From NCBI GenBank assembly GCA_001512905.1, contig LFTB01000053.1:1-61075 (forward strand): DNA of 61,075 bases. Reading direction: 5' to 3'. How positions within the stretch are numbered: position 1 is the first letter of the stretch; each line of letters begins with the position of its first letter. This DNA is from Clostridia bacterium DTU084 (GTDB lineage: Bacteria > Bacillota > DTU084). The translations under genes were made by a program, and so were the position numbers. Of the stretch, positions 1 to 8,290 are shown one piece after another. The notes beneath the pieces are model-generated. The model was given only the letters and a program-made list of their open reading frames with translations, was not told the origin of the DNA and ran no database searches.

Positions 1-5
1 GCTAA

Positions 6-33
6 CCCCACCCATACTCCGTATTGGGTGGGG
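6..33. terminator. Hairpin at window edge
   Basis: An inverted repeat CCCCACCCA / TGGGTGGGG with a short inner TAC/GTA extension lies 12 bp beyond the stop of the glycosidase gene. It could end that transcript, but neither side carries a clear T-run, so a role as an intrinsic terminator is only inferred. Confidence 0.45.
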
Positions 34-44
34 AATGCGCCGTT

Positions 45-1631
45 TTAAATTCGTTCAAACCAGCAGAGGGGATTCGCGAACATGGTGATGGCGCACACGT
101 ACTCATAGGAATAGTTTGCAGGAGCCAGGGGATGGTTTTCCGGATATTTGTCGTGGTTGCGGTCTATATTCAAAAACTCGATCTGCAGTTTCTGCGGGGG
201 AACGAAGGCAGCCAGATCCCACAGGTTCCTCAGGGTTTTGTATGGATAGTAGTTAGCCCAGTCAGTGTAGCGGTTCTCCAAAAATATATTGCCGTACTCC
301 TGAAATAGGAAATACCCGCCTCTAGCATCCTGGCTGCCTGTGATGTCCAGATTAAAGGCAACATCCCTGTGCTGGGCCTGAACAGCTGCCATCAGCTTCT
401 CGAAATTATCCTCTGCTTCTTTGGTGCGCAATTGAACCGCATCCAGTTTAATCTGCTTGAACCCATACTCCCGGCAGTAGCGGACGAGGAGGTCTGCCTC
501 TGTTTTGTAGTTTCTATATAGTCTATTGCGATCTGGAGCAAACCAAAGTCCGAGTTTTATCCCAAGTTCGTCTGCTTTTTCCTTTATCGGAGCGAAGCCG
601 TTGGGAAAGCGCTCCGGATCAATCTGCCAATACTCTTCGTCAATAGCCCTGTTGTTGACAATCTGCCTGAGGCCGTTGCCTTTCTGCCAGCCGTCGTCCA
701 ATTGGTAGTGTGTGGCGCCGAGCTTTCTGCAGGCTGCAAGTTCCTTCAAAACGAATCCTTCAGACATGTGCTCTTCGCACCTGCGGTCCCCCCAGGGGTT
801 TGCCATTACCATATAATCCCGTTCCGGCACTAAAGGATTTCTTGCCCTCTGATAGTCTTTCAAAGCAATAAGGCCGTTTTCGAACGTGTTTTGGAAAAAA
901 CCTACCACAGAACTATAAGTCTTCAGATGTTTTTCTGCTGTAAATTCCTCAGCTCTGATCCCCCAGCCCAAAGTGTGAATGCAGTGTGGGGTGATCTGGA
1001 AATTTCCTGCAGCTTCAGGCCGCTGATCAGTAAAGACAGGGCTTTCTTTGAGAAAAAAGGCTCCCTCTCCTTCCCTATCCAGGGAAAAGACCAGGTTTGC
1101 AGATGTGATCTTTTCTGGTTTGCTCCTGCACACCAACTCGTCTGTTCGGTCTGTGCGGGTGAAAAGTTCGCAGGCAGTGAGACTGTCAGGCTCTAGAGCC
1201 AGGGGATAAGAGTCGAGAACCACATGCCGCAGGCTGCCGAAAAAATCCCCTCGAGGCAAATTGTGGGCTTTCACTTCCAGGAAGGTTCTGATGCACGGCG
1301 CATTTTCGTAAGCATAAGCATGGCGGATCAGCTCTACTCCATGGAAGGGAATCCGCAGGTAGAAGCTGGCCTCAAGAGAATGTTCCCCTTCTTTCACTTT
1401 CACGTCCAAAAGCTCTATTTCGGCTGCCTCTATTGTCTCATTCAGCATGCCGGTTAAACCTTCATAGAAGAACTCGGGCTCATCAAGGTGAGAGTTCAGC
1501 CATCTCCTGCCTGTAAGCTTATTCAAAAGCGAGGCTGTGGCAAAGTTTCCTTTGCCATATACCCAAGTCCTCTCGATGAACCTGTTCCCCAAAGTGAACA
1601 TCTGGCCTTCTTGAACAAAATAGCAGCTCAT
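45..1631 (-). CDS. Alpha-galactosidase-like glycoside hydrolase (GH36-type)
   Basis: About 528 aa. An N-terminal beta-sandwich-like half is followed by a TIM barrel containing YQLDDGWQKG, the signature region of the GH36/GH27 clan, and KQIKLDAV, where the Asp is the likely nucleophile. The usual GH36 RxWxSDxxD acid/base block is not obvious; the corresponding region reads LENRYTDW, so the exact substrate is uncertain. There is no signal peptide, so it acts in the cytoplasm. The ATG at 1631 is chosen over 1658 because a GGGGGG ribosome site sits 7 bp before it. It overlaps the end of neither neighbour and is probably last in an operon with the M55 peptidase and the hydrolase. Sugar hydrolysis is inferred from family; the specific sugar is unknown. 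Confidence 0.75.
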   Translation of the reverse strand: MSCYFVQEGQMFTLGNRFIERTWVYGKGNFATASLLNKLTGRRWLNSHLDEPEFFYEGLTGMLNETIEAAEIELLDVKVKEGEHSLEASFYLRIPFHGVELIRHAYAYENAPCIRTFLEVKAHNLPRGDFFGSLRHVVLDSYPLALEPDSLTACELFTRTDRTDELVCRSKPEKITSANLVFSLDREGEGAFFLKESPVFTDQRPEAAGNFQITPHCIHTLGWGIRAEEFTAEKHLKTYSSVVGFFQNTFENGLIALKDYQRARNPLVPERDYMVMANPWGDRRCEEHMSEGFVLKELAACRKLGATHYQLDDGWQKGNGLRQIVNNRAIDEEYWQIDPERFPNGFAPIKEKADELGIKLGLWFAPDRNRLYRNYKTEADLLVRYCREYGFKQIKLDAVQLRTKEAEDNFEKLMAAVQAQHRDVAFNLDITGSQDARGGYFLFQEYGNIFLENRYTDWANYYPYKTLRNLWDLAAFVPPQKLQIEFLNIDRNHDKYPENHPLAPANYSYEYVCAITMFANPLCWFERI

Positions 1632-1644
1632 AGCTATCCCCCCA

Positions 1645-2430
1645 TCAGTACAAGGCAAAGATGTCCCTCGAGCGCTTTAGAATGGTCCTAGCATCCACCC
1701 TTATACAATCCTCTCTCCTGCATACTGCCTCTGCTGTGCTCTCTAGTTTATATTCGATTTTCAGCTCATAGGGCGGATTCAGGCGCACCGGCTTGAACAT
1801 ATCCAGATTTGCTACTGCCCGCTTGACAGCCTCTCTAATCTTATCCTGAGCATCTTGCGGATGGAGGGACAAAGCACAGTTTCTTCCGAAACCTTCCTTC
1901 ACTGCCACGGTTTTCACGCCGGGAATCCAATCTTTTGCTTCCTGGACCCCTGCTTTGCAGCTGGAAACGAAAATAACCGGCACGCCCAAGGAGCCAGCCT
2001 GCACTGCAGTAAGGCCGATCTCGCCAACGGGACGGCCGTTCAGCCACATATTGTGAACTGCCACAGAAGAGAATGTGTGGGAAAGAACTCCTCCTTCAAC
2101 CCCCGCCATGGGATGGTAGCCGATCAAGATAACGCCTGCAAAAGACTCGTCCAGTCCTGTCAGCCGCCTTGGCCTGGGCACCCCTGAGAGGATCTTCACT
2201 CCCCTTCTAAGTTCATCGTAGAGAAGATTTGACGTGCCGTTGCCGTGTCCGTCCTCAACGATAATCTCTACTTCTCCTGCAGTCTTCAGCCCATCGATGG
2301 CCGCATTGATTTCGGCTGTGCACATTTTCCTGGCAAGCTCGTACTGTGCAGGAGCGCTGCTCAAAGTCTGGCCAGCCAGGCCCGTTACACAAGCTACCCC
2401 TTCCAAATCAGAAGACAGATAAAATTTCAC
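1645..2430 (-). CDS. M55 family D-aminopeptidase (DppA-like)
   Basis: 261 aa, close to the B. subtilis DppA length. The family's metal-binding pattern is visible: SSDLEG near the start, EDGHGNG around residue 60, GYHPMAG around 105, and the GEIGL Glu around 135. DppA enzymes are zinc peptidases of decameric rings that release D-amino acids such as D-Ala from short peptides. The ORF track starts at 2460, but a GTG at 2430 preceded by GGGGGGATTGCA is the better start. A paralogue lies at 12261-13049. It sits between a hydrolase and a glycosidase, which suggests recycling of a glycopeptide or cell-wall fragment; that role is inference. Confidence 0.88.
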   Translation of the reverse strand: MKFYLSSDLEGVACVTGLAGQTLSSAPAQYELARKMCTAEINAAIDGLKTAGEVEIIVEDGHGNGTSNLLYDELRRGVKILSGVPRPRRLTGLDESFAGVILIGYHPMAGVEGGVLSHTFSSVAVHNMWLNGRPVGEIGLTAVQAGSLGVPVIFVSSCKAGVQEAKDWIPGVKTVAVKEGFGRNCALSLHPQDAQDKIREAVKRAVANLDMFKPVRLNPPYELKIEYKLESTAEAVCRREDCIRVDARTILKRSRDIFALY

Positions 2431-2472
2431 TGCAATCCCCCCATGTTTGGTTTTTCTCAAAGTATAGAGATC

Positions 2473-3342
2473 TCAGACAAACCTTAACAGTTCAGTGCTG
2501 GTCTGCACACAAGACCAATCTACAACCAAAGTCTTCTCCCCGCAGGGAATAAGCACCTTGCCCTTTAAGTTAAAATCGTGCTCCTGGTTGTCTTTTCTGC
2601 ACTCCATGAGCTTGGGCACCATTGCCTTGAACGCTTCGAGCTTGGTGGTAGCAGGCTGGAGATCGTGCTCCCCACCTTCATAATAGCGCACAAGGACCTG
2701 TTTGCCTAAAGCTTCCAGTTTGTCAGCCAAGGCTTTAGTGTGGGTTTCGTGGTTCACTACAGTATCTGCTGTTCCATGTTCAAGGAAGACTGGACAGTTA
2801 ATCCGTTCTGCATGGAGAATTGCGTCCCGGGCTGCCAGTTCCGCGGGGGAAAAGTGTCTGCCTGCAAGCTCGATCTTGCTTTCATCAAGGTGAGTCAGGG
2901 GACAGGAAGCGTAGATGCCGGCAAAAGTGTTGGGAGCATAAATACTGCTGAGCAAACAAATCTGCCCTCCTTGACTGCCGCCGTAGTGGTAGATGCGGCA
3001 GCCATCCAGCTGGTACGTTTCCAAAACAAACCGCAGGGCACCGAGGGAGTCTATCACCTGGTAGAAGCTAGCGTCATAGGGTACGTATGAGCCGGCGCCG
3101 GAGACTGGGTCGAAGTCGTACCCGCTTTGGCGGTATTCTGCAGCAACGCAGACGAGGTTGTAGTTTTGGCAGGCATACTCCATCTTATCCTGATGCTGAA
3201 AGCGATTGCCGCCCCAGCCGTGGGTGAAGAGCATGGCGCCGGTGTCAGGGCTGATTTTTTCTGGCGCTACAACCAAAGCTGTGATTTTCTTGCTGTAGTG
3301 TTGGCTATTAAGGCTGGGAAAAGTAACCTCAAAAGTCCGCAT
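2473..3342 (-). CDS. Alpha/beta hydrolase (acyl-esterase or peptidase type)
   Basis: 289 aa alpha/beta hydrolase. It has an oxyanion-hole segment FTHGWGG around residue 40, the nucleophile elbow GGSQGG around 120, the acid in HGTADTVV around 190, and the catalytic His in GGEHDL around 225. It has no signal peptide and is presumably cytoplasmic. Acetyl-xylan esterases, dienelactone hydrolases and S9-type peptidases share this fold, and the sequence does not tell which reaction is catalysed. The ATG is preceded by GGGAGGAAGG. It is the first gene of an apparent three-gene operon with the M55 peptidase and the GH36-like enzyme, starting just after the metQ terminator. Confidence 0.8.
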   Translation of the reverse strand: MRTFEVTFPSLNSQHYSKKITALVVAPEKISPDTGAMLFTHGWGGNRFQHQDKMEYACQNYNLVCVAAEYRQSGYDFDPVSGAGSYVPYDASFYQVIDSLGALRFVLETYQLDGCRIYHYGGSQGGQICLLSSIYAPNTFAGIYASCPLTHLDESKIELAGRHFSPAELAARDAILHAERINCPVFLEHGTADTVVNHETHTKALADKLEALGKQVLVRYYEGGEHDLQPATTKLEAFKAMVPKLMECRKDNQEHDFNLKGKVLIPCGEKTLVVDWSCVQTSTELLRFV

Positions 3343-3403
3343 GGAATCCTTCCTCCCTTTAGAGTCTGGTTACATATTCTCCACCGATTTAACTTTCCCT
3401 TTG

Positions 3404-3440
3404 AAAAACAAAGCGGATCTCCTAGCCAGGAGCTCCGCTT
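3404..3440 (-). terminator. Terminator downstream of metQ
   Basis: AAGCGGAGCTCCT and its complement AGGAGATCCGCTT form a stem interrupted by one mismatch, read on the minus strand, followed by TGTTTTTC. It lies about 50 bp after the metQ stop and separates the metNIQ operon from the hydrolase operon. Confidence 0.85.
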
Positions 3441-3492
3441 GTCAGCTTTGTTTAATTCCGTGCATCCCTATCTATCGCCCAGCAGTGCGCTG

Positions 3493-4329
3493 TTAGAAGA
3501 CAGGCACAACTGAGCCTTGATATTTTTCTTCAATGAATTTCTTGACCTTCTCGCTTGTGAGGGCTTTGACTAAAGCTTTTAAGTCTTCCCTCTCCTCATC
3601 GCCGCTGCGCACTGCAACGATGTTGGCATAAGTTGTAGCTGCCAGAGAATCTTTTTCCTCCATGGCCAAGGCGTCTGTTGCAACATTTAAGCCTGCCTGG
3701 ATGGCGTAGTTGCCGTTGATAACTGCAATGTCCACATCCGGCAGAGAGCGGGCAAGCTGGGCTGCTTCAATTTCGATGATCTTGAGGTTCTTTGGGTTTT
3801 CCACAATATCATTGATTGTGGCTTTGAGTCCTGCATTTTCCCTTAATTTAATCAAACCCTGCGCTTCTAAAAGCAAAAGTGCCCTGGCTTCATTGGTGGT
3901 GTCGTTGGGAACAGCCACCTGGGCATTGTCTTTTAATTCCTCCAGGGTTTTGGTTTTGCCTGGATAAATGCCCAACGGTTCGTAATGGATGGCGGCGATG
4001 GAAACAAGATCTGTTTTGTTTTCCTCGTTGTAGTCGTCCAAATATGGTTTGTGCTGGAAGTAGTTGGCGTCAAGTTCCTTGCTTTCCAGCATCTTGTTGG
4101 GCTGGATGTAGTCGGTGAACTCTACGATTTCCAGCTCATAGCCTTCCTCAGCCAGAACCTCTTTGGCAACGTTCAAGATCTCTGCATGAGGTGTGGGGGT
4201 GGCGCCAACCACAATCTTCTTTGCCTCTTCAGTTGCCCCTGTTTCCACGTCGCTTTTGTTTCGGGAGCAGCCAGCAGCAAAAAGCACTACTGCAGCAGCA
4301 ATTAGAAGTAAAAGTAGTTTCTTTTTCAT
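3493..4329 (-). CDS. metQ: MetQ/NlpA family substrate-binding lipoprotein
   Basis: 278 aa. A lipoprotein signal peptide (MKKKLLLLLIAAAVVL) ends in the lipobox FAAGC, so the mature protein is anchored by Cys outside the membrane. The mature domain has the NlpA-family segments VGATPTPHAEIL and YFQHKPYL. It delivers L- or D-methionine, or a related amino acid, to the MetNI transporter. The ATG at 4329 is preferred over the GTG at 4332 on spacing from GGAGGG. It is last of metN-metI-metQ, followed by a good terminator. No S-box or T-box is evident upstream of metN. Confidence 0.93.
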   Translation of the reverse strand: MKKKLLLLLIAAAVVLFAAGCSRNKSDVETGATEEAKKIVVGATPTPHAEILNVAKEVLAEEGYELEIVEFTDYIQPNKMLESKELDANYFQHKPYLDDYNEENKTDLVSIAAIHYEPLGIYPGKTKTLEELKDNAQVAVPNDTTNEARALLLLEAQGLIKLRENAGLKATINDIVENPKNLKIIEIEAAQLARSLPDVDIAVINGNYAIQAGLNVATDALAMEEKDSLAATTYANIVAVRSGDEEREDLKALVKALTSEKVKKFIEEKYQGSVVPVF

Positions 4330-4345
4330 CACTATCCCTCCAAAT

Positions 4346-5005
4346 TTAATTTCTTTTATCGCTTATTTTCGCCAGTTTCATCCCTAATTCCTGTAAGACC
4401 TGCACAATAATTACTAAAAGCACTACTGTGATCAGCATAATCCCTGTCTGATAGCGGTAGTAGCCGTAGCGGATGGCAATATCGCCAAGTCCCCCTCCCC
4501 CGACAAAACCTGTCATCGCAGAATAACTGAGGATGGTCGTAACAGCTATGGCGCTGCCTACAATCAGCGAAGGCCGCGCTTCGGGCAGCATCACTTTAAA
4601 GACGATCTGAAGGGGTGATGCGCCCATGGACTGGGCTGCCTCGATCACGCCCTTGTCCACCTCTTTCAGCGAGCTTTCGACCAGCCGCGCAATGAAAGGG
4701 GCTGCTGCGATCACAAGGGGAACAATGGTGGCTGTGGAACCTAAGGTTGTGCCTGTGATGAACCTGGTAATGGGAATCACTGTGATCAGCAGAATAAGAA
4801 AGGGAACTGAACGCAGTAGGTTAATGACAACTCCCAAAAACCAGTTCAACCAGGGAATTGGCCTGATTCCGCCTTTATCTGTCACAACCAGCACAATACC
4901 CAAGGGCAGACCGAGGAGGTACGCTACTGCTGAAGAGACGAAGGTCATGTAGAGGGTTTCCAAAAAGCCCTCGGCAAGCATTTTTACAATCACAGGATCA
5001 AACAA
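4346..5005 (-). CDS. metI: Methionine ABC transporter permease MetI
   Basis: About 219 aa, the normal MetI size, with five hydrophobic spans and the EAA-type coupling loop IEAAQSMGASPLQIVFKVMLPEA around residues 125-147, which docks on the MetN ATPase. It forms the membrane channel of the methionine importer. The likely start is a TTG at 5005 placed 9 bp after AGGAGG; the track start at 5029 would place the ribosome site inside the gene. It overlaps the metN stop by 8 bp in the sequence TTGTTTGA, so translation is probably coupled. Confidence 0.92.
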   Translation of the reverse strand: MFDPVIVKMLAEGFLETLYMTFVSSAVAYLLGLPLGIVLVVTDKGGIRPIPWLNWFLGVVINLLRSVPFLILLITVIPITRFITGTTLGSTATIVPLVIAAAPFIARLVESSLKEVDKGVIEAAQSMGASPLQIVFKVMLPEARPSLIVGSAIAVTTILSYSAMTGFVGGGGLGDIAIRYGYYRYQTGIMLITVVLLVIIVQVLQELGMKLAKISDKRN

Positions 5006-6005
5006 ATCCTTCAACCTCCTCGACAGCAAGGCCTTTTGCTTTTAAGTATTCGATCATTCTGTCTGCCACTCCTTCTTCTTGCGGCAGCTGGATGACAATC
5101 TGACCGAAAGCCTTTCCGTCGATGTTTTTTGTGTCAGCAAAAAGGATATTGACGGTTGTGCGGAACCTCAACACCATATCTGCAATTACAGGCTCTGAGG
5201 CTGAATTGCCGTCGAAGACAATGCGGCAGCATCTGTCGCCGTGAAGGGCAAGCTGCTTTCCTTCAGGATAAAAAAGCCTTCGGGCTGCCTGAGATTTTGG
5301 CCTGGCAAAGATCTCCTCCACTGTCCCGATCTCCGCGATCAGGTGGCTGTCGATAATGGCCACCCGGTTGCAGATCTCTTCTACAACCTTCATCTCGTGA
5401 GTAATCACTACGATAGTGACGTTGAGGCGCTTGTTGATGTCCTTCAAAAGGGCAAGCACTTCCCGGGTGGTTGAAGGATCCAGGGCGCTTGTTGCCTCAT
5501 CGCAGAGCAGCACTTTGGGATCTGTGGCCAGAGCCCTGGCGATGGCCACCCTTTGCCGCTGTCCTCCAGACAGCTGGCTGGGGTATGAATTGGCCTTATC
5601 AGGCAAACCTACCAGCTCCAGGAGTTCTTTCGCTTTTTTGCGGGCTGTTTTCTTATCAGTGCCGGCTATTTCCAGGGGGAAACAGACGTTGTCCAAAGCT
5701 GTCCTCTGCATCAAGAGGTTAAACTGCTGGAAGATCATCCCCATGGATTGTCTGGTGCGGTAGAGCTCTTTTTGAGAAAGGGAAGCCAAGTCCTTACCAT
5801 CGAAGAAAACCTTGCCGCTTGTGGGCCTTTCCAAAAAGTTAATGCACCGGACCAGGGTGCTTTTGCCAGCACCGCTGACGCCGATAATGCCGAAAATCTC
5901 TCCCCTGTAAATTTCGAGATTTATTCCATCCAGCACCTTGATTTCTCCATCTGGAGTATCAAAGCTCTTGCTGAGATCCTGAATCTTGATTATTGGTTCA
6001 GACAA
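4998..6005 (-). CDS. metN: Methionine ABC transporter ATPase MetN
   Basis: 335 aa. Walker A GVSGAGKST around residue 41, the [15 protein letters not shown] signature around 141, and Walker B VLLCDEATSALDP follow in order. After about residue 245 comes a C-terminal NIL-type domain of about 90 aa, which in MetN proteins binds methionine and inhibits transport. It hydrolyses ATP to drive methionine import with MetI and MetQ. The start is a TTG preceded by GGAGGGTAGATC, and the stop overlaps metI by 8 bp. Confidence 0.94.
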   Translation of the reverse strand: MSEPIIKIQDLSKSFDTPDGEIKVLDGINLEIYRGEIFGIIGVSGAGKSTLVRCINFLERPTSGKVFFDGKDLASLSQKELYRTRQSMGMIFQQFNLLMQRTALDNVCFPLEIAGTDKKTARKKAKELLELVGLPDKANSYPSQLSGGQRQRVAIARALATDPKVLLCDEATSALDPSTTREVLALLKDINKRLNVTIVVITHEMKVVEEICNRVAIIDSHLIAEIGTVEEIFARPKSQAARRLFYPEGKQLALHGDRCCRIVFDGNSASEPVIADMVLRFRTTVNILFADTKNIDGKAFGQIVIQLPQEEGVADRMIEYLKAKGLAVEEVEGFV

Positions 6006-6090
6006 GATCTACCCTCCATTTAAAGTCCCAGACATTCTTCTCTTCTTGTTGATATTCTCTTTCCAGCTCTAGAATCCTTTTTAGCTCCAT
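5998..6090 (-). CDS. Possible 30-aa leader ORF overlapping metN
   Basis: An ATG at 6090 opens a 30-codon frame, rich in charged residues (MELKRILELEREYQQEE at its start), that ends in TGA inside the metN start region. Its stop overlaps metN by 8 bp in TTGTCTGA, the same arrangement seen at the metN/metI junction (TTGTTTGA). The frame stays open upstream to a TTG at 6117. There is no convincing ribosome site for either start, so this may be chance. It is too short for the ORF track. Confidence 0.2.
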   Translation of the reverse strand: MELKRILELEREYQQEEKNVWDFKWRVDLV

Positions 6091-6137
6091 AATTATTGCT
6101 GTCAGGCTGGCCTTCAAAATGCTTTATGAACGCAGCA

Positions 6138-7439
6138 TCAAGCCAAAATGGCATCTAGAACCTTGGGGAGAAGACCAAGCTGCGCAAGGAGGGTAAAAAT
6201 TGTGTACCTCTCCCGCACTTCCCAGCCGTAGAGAATTGCATCCTCCACCCACTTTTTAGGCAGCCCAAGCTCTTGATAACTAGCAGGGGCGCCTGTACTG
6301 CGCAGCCTCTCTTGGATAGCACGGACTGACGGCGGCTTTATTTTGGAGCGAGCAGAAGCTAGTCTGCCTGAAAAACGGGGTGGCTCGTAAGTTGCCGGGC
6401 CTGCCTGCATAACGGGCAGCTCCCCTGCCAAAGGTCCATATACCTCTGTAAGCTTCTCTTTATATTCCTCCCAACTCAAGCCTCCTGTCCGCCAGCTGGA
6501 GCGGATGCTGGCCAGGTCCAGAGCCTGTTCCAAGAAAAATTGGTATGCCTTGGCAGAGAGAACTGAACCTACAGCCACTTTTTCCCCGTGGAGGTGCTCC
6601 TTACCGCCTTCGAGCTGCTCTTTCATCTCCCAAAAGTGGGCCAGGTGGTGTTCAGAACCTGAGGCAGGCCTCGAGCTTCCTGCCATGAGAATGCCGATCC
6701 CGCTGAGAATTAGCCCTTCGGTAAGTTTTGCGATGGCATCTTCCCGGCCTTCCTCAATGGCTGCAGTATCTATCCTGCAGCTGTCCGCTGCATCTTGTAC
6801 CAAGCCTGCGATGTAGGGACAGTAGTACTCTCCCTCCAGCTCCCGGGCCAGGATCCAATCAGAGAGGGCTGTATATTTACCTAGTAGATCTGCAGCTCCT
6901 GCAGAGATAAGCCGCTGGGGAGCTTTGGCGAGAACTGCCAGATCGCCGTAAATAGCTAAAGGCGGTCTTGCAGGTTTGGTTATTTTAAACCCATTGAAGG
7001 TCATGGCTGAAACTGTGGAAGCGTAGCCATCCATGGAGGGGGCTGTGGGGATGGAAACAAATGGAATCTTCAATATGTTTGCAGCAGCGTAGCGCACGAG
7101 ATCCGTGATCGTGCCGGAGCCAACTGCCAAAAGGAGATCTGGACGGTGAGCAGAGGAGGATAAAATCGCATCCACGCTCTCCTCGTCAGGCTTGAAGCCT
7201 GCAGACAGGATCACCTTCTCTAAAGCATACCTGCAAGCTAACGCCTCCTCCACCTGCGCCCCTGCCGCAGACCAGGTGTTCTCATCTGCTACCAGGAGAA
7301 GCTTGTCCCATGACCCCAAACCGGCCAGCTTTTGGTACAAATGGGAAAGGAGATTTGGGGCTATTTCAATCTCACGGATGGGTATCTGATGTTTTCTGCC
7401 GCAGCTGCAGGCTGCAGCAGCTAACTTTTGGATTTTCAT
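6138..7439 (-). CDS. sn-glycerol-1-phosphate dehydrogenase family (AraM-type)
   Basis: 433 aa, iron/zinc alcohol-dehydrogenase fold. The nucleotide-binding stretch AVGSGTITDLVRYAA lies around residue 107, followed by SIPTAPSMDGYAS. The three expected metal ligands are present: Asp in SAGAADLLGK, His in SGSEHHLAHFW and His in HLHGEKVAVG. Family members reduce dihydroxyacetone phosphate to sn-glycerol 1-phosphate with NAD(P)H, as in B. subtilis AraM; some act on other sugars. The ATG follows AAGAAGGGAA. It lies upstream of metNIQ with no shared operon evidence, and downstream of decayed genes. The physiological product here is not shown by context. Confidence 0.85.
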   Translation of the reverse strand: MKIQKLAAAACSCGRKHQIPIREIEIAPNLLSHLYQKLAGLGSWDKLLLVADENTWSAAGAQVEEALACRYALEKVILSAGFKPDEESVDAILSSSAHRPDLLLAVGSGTITDLVRYAAANILKIPFVSIPTAPSMDGYASTVSAMTFNGFKITKPARPPLAIYGDLAVLAKAPQRLISAGAADLLGKYTALSDWILARELEGEYYCPYIAGLVQDAADSCRIDTAAIEEGREDAIAKLTEGLILSGIGILMAGSSRPASGSEHHLAHFWEMKEQLEGGKEHLHGEKVAVGSVLSAKAYQFFLEQALDLASIRSSWRTGGLSWEEYKEKLTEVYGPLAGELPVMQAGPATYEPPRFSGRLASARSKIKPPSVRAIQERLRSTGAPASYQELGLPKKWVEDAILYGWEVRERYTIFTLLAQLGLLPKVLDAILA

Positions 7440-7485
7440 GGCAAATTCCCTTCTTTGATCATCTGAGGATAAGAGAAGCTTGGAA

Positions 7486-7823
7486 TTATGCTATCTTGGC
7501 TTTCAGCCTTCTTACAGCATCATTTAAATCGCTCTTCTTGAAGATGTCGAAAATTCGGACTTACCCATTCTCGACTATATAAAAAAGCCTTCCTCCACAC
7601 ATCCGAGGGATTTAAAGCCGACGTGATTGACGCCTTCGCTGCTGATCATCTCTCCTCTTTCCTCGGATTCTCGCAGCGAAGACGGGTGATCTGAGGCATG
7701 CAGTTTGTAGAGAACTGCTTCTACAGCAAGCCTTTGGTAAAATTCCAGCTTTGCAGACCATCCGATGCAGGCATTCCAGCTATACCTTTCTAGAGCCAGC
7801 TTCCATTTAATTTTTCTGCTCAT
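7486..7823 (-). pseudogene. Decayed ORF, unknown family (downstream half)
   Basis: An 82-aa frame starting at the ATG at 7823 (MSRKIKWKLALERYSW) stops at 7575. Protein-like sequence then continues in another frame: LLYIVENG, one in-frame stop, then VRIFDIFKKSDLNDAVRRL and a final stop at 7486. This is the pattern of a gene with a frameshift and a nonsense mutation. Its ATG overlaps the stop of the upstream fragment by one base (TAATG), as in a coupled operon. I do not recognise the family. A separate short real gene at 7575-7823 is possible but less likely. Confidence 0.45.
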
Positions 7824-8253
7824 TAGTGCCTTTGGGCAACTGCCGCAGCCATTTGACCAGGTGTCAGCTCCCTTTCTATTCCCAATCCTTTTGCTGCTTT
7901 ATTTGTGGCCATCAATGAAAGCTCTGTTTCCGATAGATACCCAAATACTCCCAGCCGTTTCTTTATTTCCATGCACAGCTGTTTATCTAACTGATTTTCA
8001 TCAAGCTTTTAAAGCTCCGCGAGGTTCTCAGCATCTAAATATGTTATTCCTTGACCTCAGGATCGGTTATATTGGCTGATTTATTAAAAATCGAGCTGAT
8101 GGTGTTGATCGCAGAAATGATTGTTCAGTAAAGCTTACCAATTATGGGGCTTAAAGTATTCCCCAAAGTAGCGGTTTTGAGCAGTGCTATCAGCTGTGCG
8201 AATTTTTGTGGGCTTATTTTCTCGTGTCCTTTAAAATAGATTTGCCACAAGGC
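7823..8253 (-). pseudogene. Decayed ORF, unknown family (upstream half)
   Basis: Reading the minus strand shows protein-like segments in order: ALWQIYFKGHEKISPQKF and LIALLKTATLGNTLSPIIG, a stop, TIISAINTISSIFNKSAN and ITDPEVKE, a frameshift, ITYLDAENLAEL, a stop, then LDENQLDKQLCMEIKKRLG through ELTPGQMAAAVAQRH to a proper stop at 7823. The segments join into one polypeptide of about 140 aa interrupted by at least two stops and one frameshift, so the gene is probably dead. No family recognised. It explains most of the 850-bp stretch between the TPR gene and the dehydrogenase gene. Confidence 0.45.
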
Positions 8254-8290
8254 TCAGCTCACATATTCAGCAAGCTTATCCACACTTCTG

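Noticed and set aside
6006-6137. SAM riboswitch or T-box before metN
   Set aside because: The gap is only about 130 bp, with no conserved S-box or T-box core and no terminator/antiterminator pair.
7765-8079. 104-aa plus-strand ORF in the gap before the TPR gene
   Set aside because: Antisense to the decayed minus-strand unit, which gives far more protein-like sequence.
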